Below, in pieces: positions 1 through 8,325 of a stretch of 64,000 nt of DNA (position 1 is the stretch's first letter; every line of letters starts with the position of its first letter). The notes beneath the pieces are model-generated. The model saw nothing but the letters and a program-made list of their open reading frames with translations. It was not told the origin of the DNA and did not search any database. The DNA is from Alphaproteobacteria bacterium (GTDB lineage Bacteria > Pseudomonadota > Alphaproteobacteria > Rickettsiales > UBA1997). The stretch is from the NCBI GenBank assembly GCA_021151765.1, contig JAGKWR010000002.1, positions 62,001 to 126,000 of the forward strand, in the 5' to 3' direction. The translations under genes and the position numbers were made by a program.

Positions 1-36
1 ACCGAGAGTTCCAGCCATAATTTTTCAGGAAATAAA

Positions 37-65
37 TTGACAAAGGACAGTGGCGTACATAAAAC
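37..65 (+). promoter_or_regulatory. Candidate sigma70-type promoter upstream of aspC
   Basis: A perfect -35 hexamer TTGACA (37-42) is followed after 17 bases by TAAAAC (60-65). It lies about 105 bases before the aspC start, in sequence with no coding signal. The -10 match is moderate, so this is a candidate only. Confidence 0.35.
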
Positions 66-171
66 GCGCGGTCTTTAAAAAAGTCAACTCTAGTTTAGTG
101 CTTAGCACATTGTGTCTACCACGCATAAAAAAATAATACGCGCACTAAAAACCAACAAATAAGAAAAAATT

Positions 172-1374
172 ATGTCATTTCTCGCTTCTGCTCTTTCAAA
201 CGTTAAACCTTCGCCAACAATTGCTATCTCAATGAAAGCCGCTGAATTGAAGGCTTCAGGTAAAGATATCATTTCGCTAAGTATGGGTGAACCAGATTAC
301 GATACCCCGAACAACATCAAACAAGCTGCGATCGCCGCCATCAACAAAGGCGATACCAAATACACCGCAGTTGACGGAACTGCCGCACTCAAAAAAGCTG
401 TAATCGCCAAATTTCAACGTGAAAATAATTTAGAATATAAACCGTCAGAAATCTGCGTTTCAACTGGTGCGAAACAAGTGATTTACAATGCTTTGGTTGC
501 TACAATCAATGCGGGAGATGAAGTGATCATCCCTGCTCCTTACTGGGTTTCTTATCCAGACATGGTTTTGCTTTGCGGCGGAACTCCGGTAATCGTTGAT
601 TCTTCTGAAAAAAATAACTTCAAAATTTCTCCGACTGCTTTGGAAGAAAAAATTACTCCAAAAACTAAATGGTTAATTTTGAACTCGCCAAGCAATCCAA
701 CTGGTTCATGCTATTCTGCTGCTGAGTTGAAAGCTTTGGCTGACGTTTTAGTTCGTCATCCTCACGTTCATGTAATGGCTGATGACATCTACGAACATTT
801 GATTTTTGACGATTTGAAATTCGCCACAATTTGTGAAGTTGAACCAAAATTGAAAGATCGCACTTTGATCGTAAACGGTGTTTCCAAAGCTTATTCAATG
901 ACTGGCTGGCGAATTGGCTACGGAGCTGGCCCAGAAAAATTGTTGAAAGCAATGTCAATGATCCAATCACAAAGCACTTCCAGCCCTTGCTCAATTTCAC
1001 AAGCTGCTGCGGTTGAAGCGTTGAACGGCGTGCAAGATTACATCAACGACAGCAAAGCAGTGTTTCAATCACGTCGCGATATGGTTGTAAAAATGTTGAA
1101 CAAAATTGATGGCATTAATTGCAACACTCCAAACGGCGCGTTTTACGTTTTCCCATCATGCAAAGGTTTGTTTGGTAAAAAAACTACAGCCGGCAAAACT
1201 ATCGAAAATGACACTGACTTCGCCGCTTATTTGCTTGAAGAAGCTTTAGTTGCAGTTGTTCCTGGTGTTGCTTTTGGTGCTCCGGATTTCTTCAGAATTT
1301 CTTACGCCGCTTCAGAAGAATTTTTGCAAAACGCGATGAACAGAATCGCTGAAGCTTGCAATAAGTTAAAATAG
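172..1374 (+). CDS. aatA: Aspartate aminotransferase (class I PLP aminotransferase)
   Basis: Cytosolic PLP enzyme that interconverts aspartate and oxaloacetate using 2-oxoglutarate/glutamate, feeding amino-acid synthesis; some relatives also transaminate prephenate. Length (400 aa) is normal for the family. The N-terminus, with the SLSMGEPDYDTP segment, and the PLP-lysine region VSKAYSMTGWRIGYG match the alphaproteobacterial/Bacillus-type AspAT subgroup (1-gamma) rather than the E. coli aspC subgroup. NSPSNPTG, an aminotransferase class I signature, is present. The ATG at 172 follows an A-rich leader with only a weak ribosome binding site. It is the first gene of a + strand run (coaX, rnj) but is separated from coaX by a hairpin. 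Prephenate activity cannot be judged from sequence alone. Confidence 0.93.
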   Translation: MSFLASALSNVKPSPTIAISMKAAELKASGKDIISLSMGEPDYDTPNNIKQAAIAAINKGDTKYTAVDGTAALKKAVIAKFQRENNLEYKPSEICVSTGAKQVIYNALVATINAGDEVIIPAPYWVSYPDMVLLCGGTPVIVDSSEKNNFKISPTALEEKITPKTKWLILNSPSNPTGSCYSAAELKALADVLVRHPHVHVMADDIYEHLIFDDLKFATICEVEPKLKDRTLIVNGVSKAYSMTGWRIGYGAGPEKLLKAMSMIQSQSTSSPCSISQAAAVEALNGVQDYINDSKAVFQSRRDMVVKMLNKIDGINCNTPNGAFYVFPSCKGLFGKKTTAGKTIENDTDFAAYLLEEALVAVVPGVAFGAPDFFRISYAASEEFLQNAMNRIAEACNKLK

Positions 1375-1383
1375 TAAACGATT

Positions 1384-1432
1384 TAGTGGTAAGACATTTC
1401 AACTTACCACTAACCGCTTACCACTTACCACT
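1384..1432 (+). repeat. Heptad-type inverted repeat between aspC and coaX
   Basis: TAGTGGTAAG (1384-1393) pairs exactly with CTTACCACTA (1403-1412) across a 9-base loop. The CTTACCA heptamer then recurs twice in tandem (1417-1430), followed by a T run just before the coaX ATG. It could act as a terminator or attenuator for aspC. In architecture it resembles the heptad-periodic hairpins at 51284, 53784 and 62886. Confidence 0.6.
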
Positions 1433-1437
1433 TTTTT

Positions 1438-2208
1438 ATGCTCTTAACCTTCGACATCGGAAACACAAATATCGTTATTGGCCTTTTTGACGGCAATAAA
1501 TTGACGCACAAATGGCGTATGATTTCTGACACCAAAAAGTCTGCTGACGATTACGCCGTTGATTTGATTGAACTTTTTTTGACTGATAAAATTGATTGTT
1601 TGAAAGTTTCAGGATCAATTATCGCTTCGGTTGTACCAGCTTTGACTTCTAAAATTTTCGATGCCTTAAAAAAATTTACTAACGAACAAATTTTCATCGT
1701 TGGCGATAAAAACGTAAAGCTAGACATCGAAATTCTAGTCCAAAATAAAAATGAAGTTGGCGATGATCGCTTAATCAATTCAATTGCCGCACGTCAAAAA
1801 TTTGGCAACTCATTGATCGTTATTGATTTTGGCACTGCGACAACTTTTGATGTAGTCAGCCAAAACGGTGAATATCTTGGCGGCGTTATTGCGCCAGGTA
1901 TCAATTTGTCGTTGAAAGCGTTGCACGATATGACCGCAAAATTGCCTAAAATTACTGTACGTTCTCAAAAAAATGTCATCGGTAAAAATACTATTGAAGC
2001 AATGAATTCAGGTGTTTATTTCGGTTATATCTCTTTAATCGAAGGTTTGATCGAAAGAATCGAGAATGAATTAGGCTACAAAACCACCAGAATTATTACC
2101 GGAGGATTATCAGAAATTTTTAAAGAAGCCTTGAAAACTCAAGTGCAACATCATGAGCCAGACTTAACGCTCGATGGCTTGAGAATGATTTATGAAAATA
2201 ACAAATAA
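1438..2208 (+). CDS. coaX: Type III pantothenate kinase
   Basis: Phosphorylates pantothenate with ATP, the first step of coenzyme A synthesis. The 256-residue length is typical. Visible family motifs are the N-terminal ASKHA phosphate loop DIGNTNIVIGLF, the GDDRLIN motif for pantothenate contact, the central IDFGTATTFD nucleotide-binding strand, GGVIAPGI and the C-terminal TGGLS. It precedes rnj, an arrangement seen in several alphaproteobacteria. CoaE, the last enzyme of the same pathway, is encoded at 57048-57665. The start is the ATG immediately after a T-rich hairpin tail, with no strong Shine-Dalgarno, so translation may depend on a leader structure. Confidence 0.95.
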   Translation: MLLTFDIGNTNIVIGLFDGNKLTHKWRMISDTKKSADDYAVDLIELFLTDKIDCLKVSGSIIASVVPALTSKIFDALKKFTNEQIFIVGDKNVKLDIEILVQNKNEVGDDRLINSIAARQKFGNSLIVIDFGTATTFDVVSQNGEYLGGVIAPGINLSLKALHDMTAKLPKITVRSQKNVIGKNTIEAMNSGVYFGYISLIEGLIERIENELGYKTTRIITGGLSEIFKEALKTQVQHHEPDLTLDGLRMIYENNK

Positions 2209-2221
2209 AAACTAATCTTTT

Positions 2222-2307
2222 TCTGTCATCCCAAACGTTAGCGAATCTCTCAATTTTAGTTCAATCATAAACTAATTAGATCCTTCGCTTACGCTTGGGA
2301 TGACAGA
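2222..2307. repeat. Dispersed palindromic repeat (TGTCATCC family), copy 1
   Basis: The left arm TCTGTCATCCCAA (from 2222) and right arm TTGGGATGACAGA (to 2307) are exact complements, and the inverted similarity extends for about 24 bases each side with two mismatches. It fills the coaX-rnj gap. The second copy (4076-4142) shares TGTCATCC, the AAGCGTA core and GGATCT. Such imperfect palindromes are usually small non-autonomous mobile repeats. Confidence 0.75.
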
Positions 2308-2325
2308 CATAATAAAATAAAAAAA

Positions 2326-4065
2326 ATGGAACTTAATCTTAAAAAACACTTCTCAGATTTAATTTTTCTGCCTCTTGGCGGTGCCAACGAAATCGGGATG
2401 AACCTTAACGTTTATCATCTTGACGGCAAACTCTTAATCGTTGATTGCGGCGTGGGCTTCGCTTCCGACGTGCCAGGAATCGACATGATGACACCAGATA
2501 TTTCTTTTTTGAAAGCTAACAAAAAAAATATTTTAGGAATTATCGTCACTCATATTCACGAAGATCATCTTGGTTCAATTCAATATTTATGGCGCGACTT
2601 GGAAGTTCCGGTCTACGCTTCCAACTTGGCAGCCAACTTTTTGCGCACCAAACTCGAAGAATTCAAACTCGATAAACAAGTTCCAATTCGTTTAATCGAT
2701 TCCAGCAAAGATTTACAAATCGGACCTTTCAGCATTGAATTTCTTGGCTTGACGCACTCAGTTCCTGAGATGAAAGCTTTGATCATCAAAACTCCGAAAG
2801 GCAATATTTTACATACTGGCGACTGGAAATTTGATCCAAATCCAGTTATTGGCGAAGTTTCTGAAAAAGAAAAAATCCGCGAATGGGGCGATCAAGGAAA
2901 ATTTTTAGCCGTAATTTGTGACTCAACCAACGCTATTTCTGAAGGCCATTCCAGATCAGAAGGCGATTTGCATAAATCTTTGAAATATCTAATCGAAGGC
3001 CGCAAAGGTATTGTCGGTGTTACAACTTTCGCTTCCAACATTGCGCGAATTTACACTATCGCATCAATTGCCAAAGAAGTTGGCCGTAAAGTTGTATTGG
3101 CTGGCTTTTCGCTACACCGCATCTACGAAGTTGCTAAAAAAAGTGGCTACGATTTTTCTGGCTTCGATTTTATTTCTGATCGCGAAATCAAATTCCACGA
3201 TAAAAAAGATTTGTTGGTAATCTGTACCGGCTGCCAAGGTGAACCTAACGCCGCTGCCAGAAAAATTGCCACTGATCATCATCCTACAATTCGCTTTACG
3301 ATTGGCGATTTAATGATTTTTTCGTCAAAAATTATTCCCGGTAATGAGAAAAAAATCTTCTCATTATTTGACGCCTTTGCCAAAAAACAAATCGATGTGA
3401 TGACTGAAAAAGATCACTTCGTTCACGTTTCTGGACATCCTTCGCAAGACGAGTTGAAAGAAATGTACGCCCTGGCCCGTCCTAAATTGGCAATTCCAGT
3501 TCATGGTGAATTTTTACACACCAAAGCTCACGCTGAGTTGGCTCGCGAATGCGGCGTTCCTCGTACAATTCAAATTGAAAATGGTTTGGCCGTGAAATTG
3601 CAGGAAGAAAATTTCCAAAGCGAATGTGGCATTGTCGGCATGGTAAAACACGGCTATTTCGGCGTTGATGGCAAACAACTCTTGGATTTAAACGGCGAAG
3701 TTATTCGCGAACGTCGTAAACTTCAAAGCGGCGGAATTGTTACTATTTCTTTAGCTTTGAATGATTCATTAGAAATGGCTTCGCGCCCAAGAATTCAGTG
3801 TATTGGTTCTTATGATTTAAAATCTGATCGCGATTCTGAAAAATTTATCCAAGAAGAAATTCAGTTTTTCCTCAAAAATAAAGCTAAAGAATTGGGCTTA
3901 AACAAAGTCTCTAAAGGCTTGTCGTTCTTGAAAAAAACCAAGAAAAAGAAAAGTTCAATTAACGCTGCCGAAATCGAAAAATCATTACGCGGTAAAATGC
4001 TAAAAATTTTCGAAGATTTGATGGGAAAACGACCAGCTTTAGAGGTGACAGTCCACTTAATTTAA
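2326..4065 (+). CDS. rnj: Ribonuclease J
   Basis: Metallo-beta-lactamase/beta-CASP ribonuclease for mRNA decay and RNA maturation, with endonuclease and 5'-3' exonuclease activities in characterised homologues. The zinc-binding motif THIHEDHLGSI lies near residue 78, HTGDWKFD near 166, the beta-CASP region in the middle, and VHGEF near residue 390 supplies the C-terminal metal-ligand histidine. The remaining residues form the C-terminal domain ending in a basic lysine-rich stretch. Length (579 aa) is slightly above the usual 550-560. The gene is flanked on both sides by copies of the same palindromic repeat, so coaX, rnj and alaS-C may not form one transcript. Confidence 0.95.
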   Translation: MELNLKKHFSDLIFLPLGGANEIGMNLNVYHLDGKLLIVDCGVGFASDVPGIDMMTPDISFLKANKKNILGIIVTHIHEDHLGSIQYLWRDLEVPVYASNLAANFLRTKLEEFKLDKQVPIRLIDSSKDLQIGPFSIEFLGLTHSVPEMKALIIKTPKGNILHTGDWKFDPNPVIGEVSEKEKIREWGDQGKFLAVICDSTNAISEGHSRSEGDLHKSLKYLIEGRKGIVGVTTFASNIARIYTIASIAKEVGRKVVLAGFSLHRIYEVAKKSGYDFSGFDFISDREIKFHDKKDLLVICTGCQGEPNAAARKIATDHHPTIRFTIGDLMIFSSKIIPGNEKKIFSLFDAFAKKQIDVMTEKDHFVHVSGHPSQDELKEMYALARPKLAIPVHGEFLHTKAHAELARECGVPRTIQIENGLAVKLQEENFQSECGIVGMVKHGYFGVDGKQLLDLNGEVIRERRKLQSGGIVTISLALNDSLEMASRPRIQCIGSYDLKSDRDSEKFIQEEIQFFLKNKAKELGLNKVSKGLSFLKKTKKKKSSINAAEIEKSLRGKMLKIFEDLMGKRPALEVTVHLI

Positions 4066-4075
4066 AAAATAAATT

Positions 4076-4142
4076 CCTGTCATCCTAAGCGTAGCGCAGG
4101 ATCTCGTTAGATAAAATATCGGATCTCTTACGCCGGATGACA
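4076..4142. repeat. Dispersed palindromic repeat (TGTCATCC family), copy 2
   Basis: TGTCATCC (4078-4085) pairs with GGATGACA (4135-4142); the interior carries AAGCGTAGCG and two GGATCTC segments. It ends 14 bases before the ATG of the alaS C-terminal gene. It is therefore both the likely 5' leader of that gene and a candidate recombination point for the split of alaS. Confidence 0.75.
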
Positions 4143-4156
4143 AACTCGTAAAAACT

Positions 4157-5968
4157 ATGAAAGCCGAACTCAAAATTATTGCCGATCACTTACGTTCCAC
4201 TTCTTTCTTGGTTGCCGACGGCGTGTTGCCAAGCAACGAAGGTCGTGGTTATGTTTTGCGTCGTATCATGCGCCGCGCCATGCGCCAACTTCACAAACTT
4301 GGTGCTAAAGAAGCTAAAATGTACAAATTGGTTGATGCTTTAATCAACGAAATGGGCGCAGCTTATCCGGAATTATCACGTGCTAAAGCTGTCATCATCG
4401 AAACTCTGAAAAACGAAGAGGAAAAATTCCGCGAGACTTTGGAAAAAGGTTTGAAAATTTTGGAAGAGGAAATTGCCAAAACTAACTCTGCTAAATTTTC
4501 CGGCGAAACCGCTTTCAAACTTTACGATACTTACGGCTTCCCGCTTGACTTGACGCAAGATATTTTGAAAGAAAGAAATCTCGAAGTTGATATCGAAACT
4601 TTCAATCGCGAAATGGAAAATCAACGCGAAAGAGCTCGTAAAAACTGGGCTGGTTCTGGTGAAATGGCCGAAGAAAAAATCTTTTTCGACTTAAAAGAAC
4701 AATTCGGCGCGACGCAATTTTTGGGCTATGAAACTTTAAGCGCCAAGGCGAAAGTTTTAGCAGTTTATCCCAATTTTATTGTGCTTGACCAAACGCCATT
4801 TTACGCCACTTCTGGCGGTCAAAAAGGTGACGACGGCAAAATTGGCAACATCGAAATTTCTGAAACCAAAAAATTCGCTGGCGGATTATTCGCGCATTTT
4901 TTTGCTAACCAAAACTGCACTTTAAAAGTTGGCGATGAAGTTATCGCCGAAGTAAATTTTAAAACGCGCCAAGCTCGTGCTTGCAACCACTCAGCAACGC
5001 ATTTAATGCACAAAGCTTTGAAAGAAGTTTTGGGAAATTCAATTTCGCAAAAAGGTTCTAACGTTGACTCTGATTACTTCACTTTCGACTTCAATTTCAA
5101 TCGCGCCATGACGCCGCAAGAAATCGAAAAAGTCGAAGAAATGGTGAATACTCAAATCAAAAATTCCGCTTCTGTAAACACTAAATTAATGGGCTTGGAA
5201 GATGCGCGTAACAGCGGCGCTGAAGCTTTGTTTGGTGAAAAATACGACTCAGAAGTTCGCGTTGTAGCAATGGGAAATTCGATTGAACTTTGCGGTGGAA
5301 CTCACGTTAAAAATACTGCAGATATCGAAATTTTTAAAATTATTTCAGAAAAATCTGTCGCTTCCGGAATCAGAAGAATCGAGGCTGTAAGTGGATTTTC
5401 CGCTCAAGAATTTTTACGTCAGCAACAAGCAAAAGCGCAAAATCAAATCGCTGAATTAAAAGAAAAAATCGCCCAAAAAGATGCTGAAATTGCTTCTTTG
5501 AAAAATGCTGCGGTTGAAGAAAATCCAAGCTATTTGCTGGAAAATGACAGCAAAGTTTTGGAAGAAATTTTGAAGAAGAAAGACAAAGAAATCGAGAATC
5601 TCAAAAAGAATGCTGCTTTGGCAGAAATACAAAATTTAAAATCGGAAAAAATTGCCGATAAAAATTTCGCGCATCACATTTTCAATAATGTTGATGGCAA
5701 AATTTTCCGCGACATTGCTACTGAAATTAAAAACAAAGCTGAGTTCAAAGATAATAGCGTGATTGTTTTATTTAACTGCGTTGCCGATTCTGCAACCGCA
5801 ACAATTATCGTTTCAGCCAATATCACAACGCAAGTTAATGGTAATAATTTGTTGAAATTAATCGGCGGCAAAGGTGGTGGCAAAGCTGATTTTGTAACTG
5901 GTGGCGGCATTATTTCATCTCAAATTGCGACCGCAATTTCTGCAATTAAAGAAAATTTAAATTCCTAA
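4157..5968 (+). CDS. alaS: Alanyl-tRNA synthetase, separate C-terminal subunit (tRNA recognition, editing, C-Ala)
   Basis: This 603-residue protein corresponds to E. coli AlaRS from about residue 272 to the C-terminus. It starts at the LKIIADHLRS segment, directly after the class II catalytic core, so it has no aminoacylation active site of its own. In order: helical tRNA-recognition domain with VADGVLPSNEGRGYVLRR (residues 19-36); editing domain with zinc ligands H278 and H282 (HSATH) and C379/H383 (CGGTH); a coiled coil around 420-500; and the C-Ala domain with the GGKGGGKADFV signature. All key residues are intact. The catalytic part is a distinct gene at 34908-35693. The ATG at 4157 adds only three or four residues before the homologous region, and no upstream in-frame homology exists. 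glmM follows two bases after its stop codon. Inference: the two products associate to form a working enzyme. Confidence 0.93.
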   Translation: MKAELKIIADHLRSTSFLVADGVLPSNEGRGYVLRRIMRRAMRQLHKLGAKEAKMYKLVDALINEMGAAYPELSRAKAVIIETLKNEEEKFRETLEKGLKILEEEIAKTNSAKFSGETAFKLYDTYGFPLDLTQDILKERNLEVDIETFNREMENQRERARKNWAGSGEMAEEKIFFDLKEQFGATQFLGYETLSAKAKVLAVYPNFIVLDQTPFYATSGGQKGDDGKIGNIEISETKKFAGGLFAHFFANQNCTLKVGDEVIAEVNFKTRQARACNHSATHLMHKALKEVLGNSISQKGSNVDSDYFTFDFNFNRAMTPQEIEKVEEMVNTQIKNSASVNTKLMGLEDARNSGAEALFGEKYDSEVRVVAMGNSIELCGGTHVKNTADIEIFKIISEKSVASGIRRIEAVSGFSAQEFLRQQQAKAQNQIAELKEKIAQKDAEIASLKNAAVEENPSYLLENDSKVLEEILKKKDKEIENLKKNAALAEIQNLKSEKIADKNFAHHIFNNVDGKIFRDIATEIKNKAEFKDNSVIVLFNCVADSATATIIVSANITTQVNGNNLLKLIGGKGGGKADFVTGGGIISSQIATAISAIKENLNS

Positions 5969-5970
5969 AA

Positions 5971-7314
5971 ATGACTCGTAAATATTTCGGAACCGACGGT
6001 ATTCGCGGCACAGCAAATAAATTTCCGATGACTGCGGAAATCGCTTTAAAAGTTGGCATGGCCATCGGCGCTAAATTTATTGACGGCGACCATCGCCATC
6101 GCGTTGTTATCGGCAAAGATACTCGCCTTTCAGGATATGTTATTGAACCAGCATTAACCGCCGGATTGGCAGCCGTTGGCATGGATGTGTTTTTGGTCGG
6201 CCCTGTGCCAACTCCGGCCGTTTCGATGTTGACGCGATCAATTCGTGCTGATATCGGCATTATGATTTCAGCATCACACAATCCTTATCACGATAATGGC
6301 ATCAAAATTTTCACACGTGACGGCCACAAACTTAGCGATAAATTGGAACGTGAAATTGAAGATTTGATTGAAGGCGACATCACTCCGCATTTGGCAAAAT
6401 CTGAAAAATTCGGACGTGTAACTCGCCTTGATGATGCTTCTAATCGTTACATCGAGTTCGTTAAAAATTCTTTCCCGAAAGATAAAAATTTGACTGGCAT
6501 GAAAATTGTCGTCGATTGCGCCAACGGTGCGGCGTATAAAATTGCTCCGAAAATATTTTGGGAACTTGGCGCCGACGTAATTGACATCGGAACTGAACCC
6601 AACGGTTTCAACATTAACGAAAAATGCGGTTCAACTCATCCGGAAGCTTTATGTCAAAAAGTTATCGAAACTAAAGCTGATATTGGCATTGCTTTGGATG
6701 GTGACGCTGATCGTTTGTTGATCGTTGATGAAAAAGGTCAAGCTATTGATGGTGATCGCTTGATCGCTTTGATTGCCGAAAAATTACACAATGACGGCGC
6801 TTTGAAACGCGATACTGTTGTTGTAACTCAAATGTCCAACTTGGCGCTGGAAAATTATTTAAGTTATATTGGCGTTACGACAATTCGCTCGCAAGTTGGC
6901 GATCGTTACGTTTTGGAAGAAATGAAAAAGAATGGCTGCAACTTTGGCGGCGAACAATCCGGCCATATTGTGTTGTCTGATTACTCAACAACCGGCGATG
7001 GTTTGATTGCCGCCTTGCAAGTTTTATCCGTAATTTGTGACGCAAAAAAACCAGCAAGCGAAGTTTTAAACCTATTCCAGCCTTTCCCGCAATTGTTGAA
7101 AAATACTAAGTTTGAAGCTGGTAAAGCTAATCCTTTAGAACAGAAATCGGTTCAAGATTTCATTAAATCAAAAGAACAAGAACTAGCGGAAAATGGTAGA
7201 ATCTTGGTGCGTAAATCAGGAACCGAAAACCTAATTCGCGTGATGGTTGAAGGCAAAGATCAACAACAAATCGAAAGAATCGCTGATGAAATTATCGCGG
7301 TAGTTAATTCTTAA
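5971..7314 (+). CDS. glmM: Phosphoglucosamine mutase
   Basis: Converts glucosamine-6-phosphate to glucosamine-1-phosphate for UDP-GlcNAc, the precursor of peptidoglycan and lipopolysaccharide. Four-domain alpha-D-phosphohexomutase of normal length (447 aa). Visible are the N-terminal GTDGIRG, the catalytic phosphoserine loop SASHNPYHDNGIKIF near residue 100, the metal-binding DGDADR near 240, the sugar loop GGEQSGH near 325 and the phosphate-binding KSGTEN near 412. The GlmM-type spacing separates it from the phosphomannomutase paralogue at 57694-59127. Its start lies two bases after the alaS-C stop, implying co-translation, and a strong terminator follows. Confidence 0.96.
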   Translation: MTRKYFGTDGIRGTANKFPMTAEIALKVGMAIGAKFIDGDHRHRVVIGKDTRLSGYVIEPALTAGLAAVGMDVFLVGPVPTPAVSMLTRSIRADIGIMISASHNPYHDNGIKIFTRDGHKLSDKLEREIEDLIEGDITPHLAKSEKFGRVTRLDDASNRYIEFVKNSFPKDKNLTGMKIVVDCANGAAYKIAPKIFWELGADVIDIGTEPNGFNINEKCGSTHPEALCQKVIETKADIGIALDGDADRLLIVDEKGQAIDGDRLIALIAEKLHNDGALKRDTVVVTQMSNLALENYLSYIGVTTIRSQVGDRYVLEEMKKNGCNFGGEQSGHIVLSDYSTTGDGLIAALQVLSVICDAKKPASEVLNLFQPFPQLLKNTKFEAGKANPLEQKSVQDFIKSKEQELAENGRILVRKSGTENLIRVMVEGKDQQQIERIADEIIAVVNS

Positions 7315-7356
7315 ATAAGCCCTTTTCTTTATTAATTAACCAAACCTCCAGACAAC

Positions 7357-7396
7357 AAAAAAGCCGAGCCAGTTTAAAACTGACTCGGCTTTTTTA
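7357..7396. terminator. Bidirectional Rho-independent terminator
   Basis: AAAAAAGCCGAGCCAGTTT is followed by a complementary arm ACTGACTCGGCTTTTTT with one wobble pair. The A run on the left and T run on the right let it stop both glmM (+) and the prepilin-like gene (-), which converge here. Confidence 0.9.
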
Positions 7397-7415
7397 ATTC
7401 AAAATCTAATACTAA

Positions 7416-8315
7416 TTATGATTGAATTACGTTAATCGCATATTTTTTAGACAAATATTTTTCAATTTCTTGACGGTCTGATTTTTTCAAGACGTTATCG
7501 AAAACAATAACTTCCATAATTTCGCCTTTTAAGCCTTGACCAACTCCATCAATTGCACCAACTGAAATTTTTGCTGTTGGAGAAACCCAAGCACTGCTAG
7601 CTACTGTTTTACTTCCTGTAGAACCATTCATATCAGCCACTCCATTAATATAGCTGAAAACTTCTGGATTAGCCACCAATTGTCCATCAACTGAACTTGG
7701 ATCAATTGTTAAGCAAATGATGCTAGCACTTCCTGCGTTTGCAACAATCTTAGCAGAACCAGTTACAGATCCAGCAACACCGTATACTAACACAACATTT
7801 CCATTTTCGTTAATTTGTACACCAAATCCATCTTGTTCTTGTGTACCGTTATAGAAGATTGTATTTGATTGACTAAGGTCAGTAGTTCTTACAACAAAGA
7901 ACATAGTGTAAGAGTTAAAAGCAGAATCAATAACTCTCGTTCCATTAAAATGTCCAGAATCTGTTGAAACACCAGGAAGTGAATTAGTAGAGGTTGAAGC
8001 TACATATTTTGGAGAATCAGACCCGACAAAGCCATTAGTAATTGAAAGCTGAGGATTTAAATCATTCCAAACTGATAAAACTGATTTATCAGTAGCTTCA
8101 GAACTTTTAAAACTACCTTCCATACTAGTTTCTAACCAAAGGGATAAACCTTTAATACTGTTTACTGGAGAACTTTGAGTCAGAGTTTTAGCAGTAGTGA
8201 TCTTAGACTGTCTTACAAGACGACTAGCTTGAGTAACACCGGCAATTAGCACCCCGATAATAAGGATAACAATCGATAGCTCAATCAAAGAAAATGCACT
8301 GAGGTTTTTTTTCAT
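7416..8315 (-). CDS. Prepilin-like protein with LamG/concanavalin-type domain
   Basis: The 299-residue product starts with a type IV prepilin N-terminus: a short basic leader, then AFSLIELSIVILIIGVLIAG with the conserved glutamate at +5. The residue before the expected peptidase cut is Ala instead of the usual Gly. A spacer with TLTQSSPVNSIKGLSLWLET follows. The rest (about residues 55-295) has the beta-rich pattern of a LamG/concanavalin-like fold and ends in an acidic/basic helix (SDRQEIEKYLSKKY). It is a clear paralogue of the N-terminal half of the protein at 35756-37705. No pilus machinery is near. The likely role is a minor pilin or pseudopilin carrying a carbohydrate- or protein-binding head; the ligand is unknown. 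Confidence 0.75.
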   Translation of the reverse strand: MKKNLSAFSLIELSIVILIIGVLIAGVTQASRLVRQSKITTAKTLTQSSPVNSIKGLSLWLETSMEGSFKSSEATDKSVLSVWNDLNPQLSITNGFVGSDSPKYVASTSTNSLPGVSTDSGHFNGTRVIDSAFNSYTMFFVVRTTDLSQSNTIFYNGTQEQDGFGVQINENGNVVLVYGVAGSVTGSAKIVANAGSASIICLTIDPSSVDGQLVANPEVFSYINGVADMNGSTGSKTVASSAWVSPTAKISVGAIDGVGQGLKGEIMEVIVFDNVLKKSDRQEIEKYLSKKYAINVIQS

Positions 8316-8325
8316 AATAAAATTT

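Noticed and set aside
2222..4142. Composite transposon made of rnj between two repeats
   Set aside because: No transposase and no target-site duplication seen; rnj is a core gene with normal codon use, so the repeats are better viewed as independent insertions.
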